Below are positions 58,707 through 64,000 of a stretch of DNA of 64,000 nucleotides, one piece after another; positions within the stretch are counted from its first letter, which is position 1; each line of letters opens with the position of its first letter. Both the position numbers and the translations under genes were made by a program. The stretch is from Apostichopus japonicus (Eukaryota > Echinodermata > Holothuroidea > Aspidochirotida > Stichopodidae). The DNA lies in contig NC_092563.1 in assembly GCF_037975245.1 (NCBI RefSeq), positions 29,475,960 to 29,539,959 on the forward strand, in the 5' to 3' direction. A model generated the notes under the pieces. It worked only from the letters and a program-made list of their open reading frames with translations. It did no database searches and was not told the DNA's origin.

Positions 58707-61700
58707 TCGGCCAAATAAGATAAGGTAAGATAAGTAAAATTTTATTGATCCCAAAGGGAAATTCAGGCACTCGCTCATAAAACAGTGAAAAAGTTACAAA
58801 AATAGATGTGTATATTGTACAATAAGACAGTAAGAATAATAAGAAAAAGTCAATATATGAAAGTCAACGTAATAAAACCTCATTAAAAAGCTTAATTGCA
58901 CGGGGTATGAACGAATCTCTGTATCTATTGGTTTTGAGACACGGAAGTCTCAACCTGCCACTGCCTCTGGACATCTGACTATTATGAAGTAGCTCATAGA
59001 GGGGGTGGGTATGGTCCTTCCATACCGCGTCCAGTTTGGACTCGAGAAGGCTGTGGTAGACCGAGTCAATGGAAGGCAAGGGTTTCCCGACTACTCTCTC
59101 TGCTTTCTTAATGATGCTATTAATACGATCTATTTCATGTTTGTTTACATTCCCACCCCAGCAAACCAAGCAATAACGCCAAACCCCGCTAATGGTACAA
59201 TTATAAAACATTTCAAGGATGTCATGACGAACATTAAAATTCGACATCTTACGGAGGCAGTACAATCTCGAATTCAACTTTTTAACTAATATATCAATAT
59301 GATCTCCCCATGCCAAGTGATCATTCAGCACTACCCCAAGATACTTATATGACGTAACACGATCAACTACACTTCCTTTGACAACAACAGGGGATGGAGG
59401 ATTAGTATTGTGACGAAAATCAATAATCATTTCTTTGGTCTTAGCAACATTTAATTGGAGGAAGTTAAGATCACAGTAGTTCACAAAAGACTGAATTTGA
59501 CGTAAGTACGCTTCATCACCATTACCATTGACTAAGCCAATCATGGCAGTATCGTCAGCAAACTTGATGAGTGAGCACCCTTGTTCTAATGACCTGGCAT
59601 CGTATAAAGTGTGAATAGGAACGGTGCTAGAACTGTTCCCTGGGGTGCCCCTGTATTTGAAAGAATAACATCGGATACACACGAATGGCTGAGTTTCACC
59701 AACTGAGTTCTGTTAGTTAAATAGTTTAAAATCCAGTGAATAAAACCACCGGGAAGGTCCATATTCTTAAGTTTACTGACTAAAATATGTGGTTGGATAG
59801 TGTTGAAAGCAGACGAAAAGTCGAAAAATGTCACACGGGCAAAATGTCCTCGGCAAGAATGTTCTAAATGAGAACATAGTTTATGGAGGATCAAAAGAAT
59901 GGCATCTTCACAACTTCGATCTGATTGGTATGCAAACTGGAAAGGATCTAAAAATGGAGTTACGAATGGTCTAAAGCGTTCTAAAAATATACGTTCACAA
60001 ACTTTCATGGGCACAGCAGTGAGGGCAACAGGACGTAAGTCATTCAAACATGATATTGCACTGGTTTTAGGTACTGGTATGATACATGATTGCTTCCATA
60101 AGTTAGGTATAACACGGGTTGTGAAAGATTGATTGAAAATATACGTTAAAACGTTCGAAAGTTGTATTGCACATTGTTTTAAGACCCGCGGGGAGAGCTT
60201 GTCTGGTCCGGCAGCTTTCGATGAGTGAAGTCTTGACAAATGACGACGAACCTCACCTTCAGTAACCGTGATGTCACAGTCAGAATTTGCGAACTGCTGT
60301 TGAAAATCGTCGTGTTCAGCTGAAAAATCCTGTCGATCGAAACGATTATAAAAGCAATTCAGTTCGTTCGCATAGTCTTCATCCACTCTGGGTAATAGGC
60401 AAGATTTCGGTTTATTGTTGTAACCACTCATCAAGCGCACGCCTTCCCAGACGCGCTTCAGGTTGCCACCAGTAAAATGCCCTTCAACTTTGTCCTTGTA
60501 CGCTGCCCTCTCCTCGCGAATAATCCTTTTCAGTTTAGACCGGATTTTCTTCAATCCCTCATGATCTCCTTTACCGAAGAGCCCTTTCTTCCTATTGATG
60601 ACGTACTTTACCCGTTTCGTAATCCAAGGTTTGTTGTTAGGATAAACTTTAATCTGCTTTGTTGGAATTGTAAGTTCAACACAAAAATTTATGTAATCGC
60701 TTACTGTTTCCGTCAATTCATCCAAGTCCCCGGCAGCGTCTATAAAGGCATTCCAATCAGTAGCATCCAGTTCAGCTCTAAGATGTTCTAAGCTGTCTTC
60801 GTTCCATTGTTGAACAGTCACGGTCGACGGTTTCTGCCTCTGAACAATAGGTCTGTACTTGGGTAGTAAGTTGATGAGGTTATGATCGGCATTACCAAGG
60901 GCTGGCAATTGAATGGAGTTGTAGGCATCCTTTACGTTTGAATAGAGCAAATCCAGGGTAGCAGTAGCTCGTGTTGTGCAAGTCACATGTTGATAGTAGT
61001 GCACATTACTTTTCTGGAGGCTACAATGATTGAAATCCCCATTGACGATGAATAATGCGTCGGGAGATGCCGTTTCCAATTCATGTATCACGTCACACAG
61101 TTCCAAAGCAGCCAGTTTCGCAGCACTCCGATGAGGAACATAAACAGTACAAACAATGACATGGGAGAACTCCCTGGGTAAATAGTACGGCCTCAAACTG
61201 ACTGTCAGAATCTCAACGTTTGTAGAACATGAATGATGCTTGATGGTTGCATGGTTGGGATGGCACCAATTCTCGTTGACATATAAGCATACACCTCCCC
61301 CTTTCTCCTTCCCCGAATCAGTAGTCCGATCACCTCGCATTAACTTGAATCCATTGACTGATACATGAGCGTCATTATGATGTTCAGTAAGCCAGGTCTC
61401 CGTGAATGACATGAGACTAGCATTCCGAAATTCATTTAGGTATTTCACATTGGCACATAGCTCGTCGATCTTATTGCTCAGGGATTGAACGTTACCCATA
61501 ATAATAGTTGGTAAAAAAGGCTTACATTTCTGTCTACGTATCCGTCTTTTAACACCTCCCGGTTTTCCTCGTTTCCTTTTCTTGATTTCTTTCGGAATGT
61601 CCGCATAGTTGGTTAGGCTAGGTGATCCAGTGTGTAGGCCTACACTCTTCACATTACGTAGGGCATGTAGCTGAGCTGGAGAATAGTACAGCCTAGACGC

Positions 61701-61800
61701 TGATATAAACACATCGTTTTCTCCCAAACCGAAACACGTCGTCACCAAAAGAAATACTAATCCAAACGTTAGAACCTTTGATTCCATGTTCAGTAATGTT
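58707..61800 (-). mobile_element. Rex1/Babar-like LINE, almost intact
   Basis: On the minus strand it carries an endonuclease and RT frame (next entry) and ends with GAATTTCCCTTTGGGATCAA then TAAAATTTTACTTATCTTAC, the kind of 3' tail with short TTATCTTACC repeats typical of Rex1 elements of fishes and invertebrates. The 5' end is uncertain. I did not find target duplications by eye. Confidence 0.8.
58864..61787 (-). pseudogene. Endonuclease-reverse transcriptase of Rex1-like LINE, one frameshift
   Basis: Two overlapping frames, 61787-59586 (733 codons) and 59682-58864 (272), form one protein of about 970 residues. The endonuclease shows MGNVQSLSNKIDEL, FTETWLTEH, VNGDFNHCS and NADHNLI (metal and catalytic residues of the APE type). 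The RT shows LRPVALTAVPMKVCERI, QFAYQSDRSCEDAI, FFDFSSAFNTIQP, GAPQGTVLAPFLFTLYT and, after the break, FADDTAMIG, then NYLGV-like YKYLGVVLNDHL. The single frame change is at about 59600-59612, between LYT and DARSLEQG. The first 20 residues look like a signal peptide (MESKVLTFGLVFLLVTTCFG), which is odd for a LINE and may mean the true start lies downstream or the 5' end is host-derived. Confidence 0.9.
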
Positions 61801-62100
61801 CCATGAACTTCTAGTGTAGAACGAGTGTCGAAAACGTAGAAATTTCAAGAGCTTGAGCGAGTTGCGTCGCCACTAGGGTAGCGCCACCAATAATAATTGG
61901 AAGCAATGGAGCAAAAAAATGTCAGATTATGATTATTTCATGATGCCATAATTATGCAATGAGGGTGGAAAATTTTAGAGAGGGTCCAGCAACAGCCATC
62001 TGTGGTTTGACACAGAATGACCCATGTAAGAAACTTAATTGGACCGATATTCATCCTTTCAGGTTTGTTTGTTAACTATCTTCAAAGCCTCAAGACTTAC
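61800..62100. other. Intron or intergenic, nothing recognised
   Basis: No supported feature between the LINE and the exon at 62101. Confidence 0.5.
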
Positions 62101-62181
62101 CAGCAATAGATGGATGTTTCTCCAGGGCTTCCTTGCATTTCAGAATGTCATCAACTTGTTTGTAGTTCCAGATTTGATGAA
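62101..62181 (-). CDS. Unidentified gene, exon iii
   Basis: Minus-strand exon of 81 nt between TTTCTCTTCAG and GTAAGT. Joined in phase to the exon at 62637-62703 it reads VHQIWNYKQVDDILKCKEAL then EKHPSIAG. Helical, charged character; no family recognised. Good splice sites and phase agreement make it a credible exon. Confidence 0.7.
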
Positions 62182-62540
62182 CTGAAGAGAAATGTTAGTT
62201 CTATATCATTTTCAACAAAAAACACTTAACCTGAAAAGGATCATTCAGTACCTCATAGGTTCAAAAGTGTACAAGGGCAGACATGAAAAAACATTGGATC
62301 CATCTTTAAAACTGTTCATCAAAAACAACAACCAAATGTTCAAAACAAGAGAAGCAGTCTTTCACAGTTTCCATTACATTAACCTAAGTTGAATAGATCC
62401 TCCTGCAAGCAGGAACTCGTGAAGAAGCCATCATTGGCTTATCAAAAGCCGCAAGCTGACCGAAGTCAGTCTCTTACATTTATATTTAACGTCCATGATT
62501 ATGAATTGTCAATTGCCAACAACTCTACATACATTAATCT

Positions 62541-62613
62541 TGGAGTGACTCAAACCCGAACTAGGGACATTATGGTTGAAAGGCACTGGAGTTAACCACT
62601 GAGCTAACACTCC
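62541..62613 (-). repeat. tRNA-derived SINE or tRNA pseudogene in an intron
   Basis: On the minus strand: GGAGTG at the 5' end pairs with CACTCC at the 3' end, the A-box is TAGCTCAGTGG (62606-62596) and the B-box GGTTTGAGTCA (62556-62546). The A-to-B distance of 50 bases is longer than in a standard tRNA, and I cannot fold a good anticodon arm, so it is more likely a SINE head or pseudogene than an active tRNA. Confidence 0.6.
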
Positions 62614-62636
62614 TAACTGTAACAATGTTGACCTAC

Positions 62637-62703
62637 CGTGACCAATGGTGCCTGTTCTCTGACCTGCTGCTCTAGATAGTCCCTGCTCACCAATTATTGT
62701 GAG
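62637..62703 (-). CDS. Unidentified gene, exon ii
   Basis: Minus-strand block between TTTGTTGTAG and GTAGGT, 67 nt, encoding LTIIGEQGLSRAAGQRTGTIGH with the last base shared with the next exon. It needs phase 0 at its start, while the exon at 62961-63128 ends in phase 1. Another exon between them, or a different boundary, is therefore required. Confidence 0.6.
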
Positions 62704-62960
62704 CTACAACAAATCTTACAAGTTCGATGAAACTTTTTTTTTCAATTAACTTCTGATTAACTATTGGTCCAAGACACTGGGGATCTTACAGTGATCAATT
62801 AAGTAGCCACAAACACACACAGACACTTTTCCAACAATCTGTGTATTTACTACATTGCACATTTATGAAGTCCCAGTTCTAGTTGGACTTTGACAGCATA
62901 AAAGTTGGAAATAAACAAGGCTTCCACATTTAATTGAGGTGAGTATGTGTTATAACAAAC

Positions 62961-63128
62961 CTGTGTCAGAGGCTCCAATCTGAGTCGACAAAACAGCGAT
63001 GAGTTTTCCAGTCTGGCTCTGTTTCAGTATCTCTTCTTGAATGGAAGTGAGTCGCTTAACCTCATCTATAGCAGACTTACCAGTGATGCCAGCTGAGTGG
63101 AGATGGAGTGTTTGTAGTTGGTAGACAC
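62961..63128 (-). CDS. Unidentified gene, exon i
   Basis: Minus-strand exon of 168 nt between TTTGTCTGTAG and donor GTTTGT. Encodes VYQLQTLHLHSAGITGKSAI then DEVKRLTSIQEEILKQSQTG and KLIAVLSTQIGASDTG. Heptad-like spacing of Leu/Ile suggests helices. I do not recognise the family. The gene extends beyond the window or to exons I cannot see. Confidence 0.65.
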
Positions 63129-63139
63129 CTACAGACAAA

Positions 63140-64000
63140 ATGTTGCCAGATAAGAATTGTAAGACATGACATCAATTCACTTGAAAATTTAGTGAAGAAA
63201 ACCTTTTTATTTATTAAACATTGCTTCATATAAGTGTAAATTATACTGAGAACCATGACCGAAGCAAGTTTTTGGTGATCGTGCCTGGATTTGCATTGCA
63301 CTTTTGCTGGAGTCCAGGTCTAGATCATTTTATTTTTGTATCATAAACCTCTCCACATTTCAATTCCTGCTCCACCTCTGTAGGGCATACATTTTAAACT
63401 ACTTCATCATAACCTCAGAGCAATATATTGCAAGTAAACTAAATATAGGGACATGTTTTATAAGAATATGCTTGCAGACAACTGCAATTCCTGTCAGGAA
63501 AATGATCCCTGTTTTCAGACAAATTTCTTGGTGTTAACAAGAGCCCAAGGGCACTGTGGTTCCTTGCGTAGGGATATATGACAATGCACATAATATTATC
63601 ATAGCAAGATTGGGCTCAAATAGTCCAAGTGATTGTGGTCCTACATAAAGTAACCAACACTATAGACAACACTTTTGTAATCACAAATTGTGATCGGACT
63701 TTTCATTGGAAGGCACTTTTGAGATCTGAATATGGCGTCGAAAATGTAAGAAACATAAGGTCACCTACAAGCGGGTCAACAGATATGATAACATTGGTGA
63801 CCTAAGATCACATGACCTTTAAGTTTGAAAATGTTCCACCACCCCATTCACAACTTGTCCCAAAATATCAATCGTGTCAGACCTTGGCACTGGGAGTTAA
63901 TTGCATTAAATGTCTAAAAATTAACTTTGAACTTGTATAACTTCACACATAACGGTTACCTGGGGTCAACCATTGACATTTTTGATCGGTGAGACGTGAA
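63140..64000. other. No feature supported
   Basis: Probably intron of the unidentified minus-strand gene. Only short unsupported frames. Confidence 0.4.

Overview
This is an AT-rich, intron-containing and repeat-dense piece of animal nuclear DNA. No prokaryotic gene organisation is present. A deuterostome invertebrate, most likely an echinoderm and plausibly a sea cucumber, fits best. The reasons are a Ty3/gypsy-type element with the integrase-before-reverse-transcriptase order known from deuterostome (Gmr1-like) elements, L2/CR1-, Tx1/L1- and Rex1-type LINEs, a TTAGGG-type interstitial telomere tract, very many (TA)n microsatellites, and a tandem family of WSCD-like Golgi sulfotransferases. 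The species is inference.

Layout. 0-8.3 kb: degenerate repeats, a broken L2-like LINE sitting between inverted repeats, and sequence in which I see no gene. 8.3-10.8 kb: minus-strand exons that look like an LBP/BPI-type lipid-binding immune protein, interrupted by a ~140-bp minisatellite; a decayed paralogue of one exon lies at 36.7 kb. 13.8-22.4 kb: a mobile-element belt with a Penelope-like end carrying a hammerhead ribozyme, a ~2-kb TTAA-flanked THAP-domain (Kolobok-like) DNA transposon remnant, a Tx1/L1-like LINE with a 15-bp target duplication, and a perfect 203-bp inverted repeat with a hammerhead ribozyme in each arm. 22.4-29.6 kb: a very young 7.2-kb LTR retrotransposon with near-identical 1,079-bp LTRs and one long gag-PR-IN-RT-RNaseH frame; its LTR holds a perfect heat-shock element and a TATA box.

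29.6-58.5 kb: three tandem segmental copies of a four-exon WSCD-like sulfotransferase gene, all on the plus strand with identical exon phases (about 343, 336 and 339 aa). The LTR element sits about 115 bp upstream of the start codon of copy 1, in the same orientation. The copies are separated by LINE remnants, a degenerate ~1.6-2-kb tandem duplication, and two SINE-like units in which a tRNA-like pol III promoter runs directly into a hammerhead ribozyme.

58.7-61.8 kb: a Rex1/Babar-like LINE on the minus strand, nearly intact with one frameshift. 62.1-63.1 kb: three minus-strand exons of an unidentified cellular gene, with a tRNA-derived SINE in an intron.

The host genes (BPI-like, sulfotransferases, unknown gene) have no visible common pathway. 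What ties the window together is mobile-element activity: LTR insertion at the promoter of a sulfotransferase, MITE and telomere-repeat insertions in its introns, and ribozyme-bearing elements at the edges of TA microsatellites. All calls are by eye; no database search or alignment was run.
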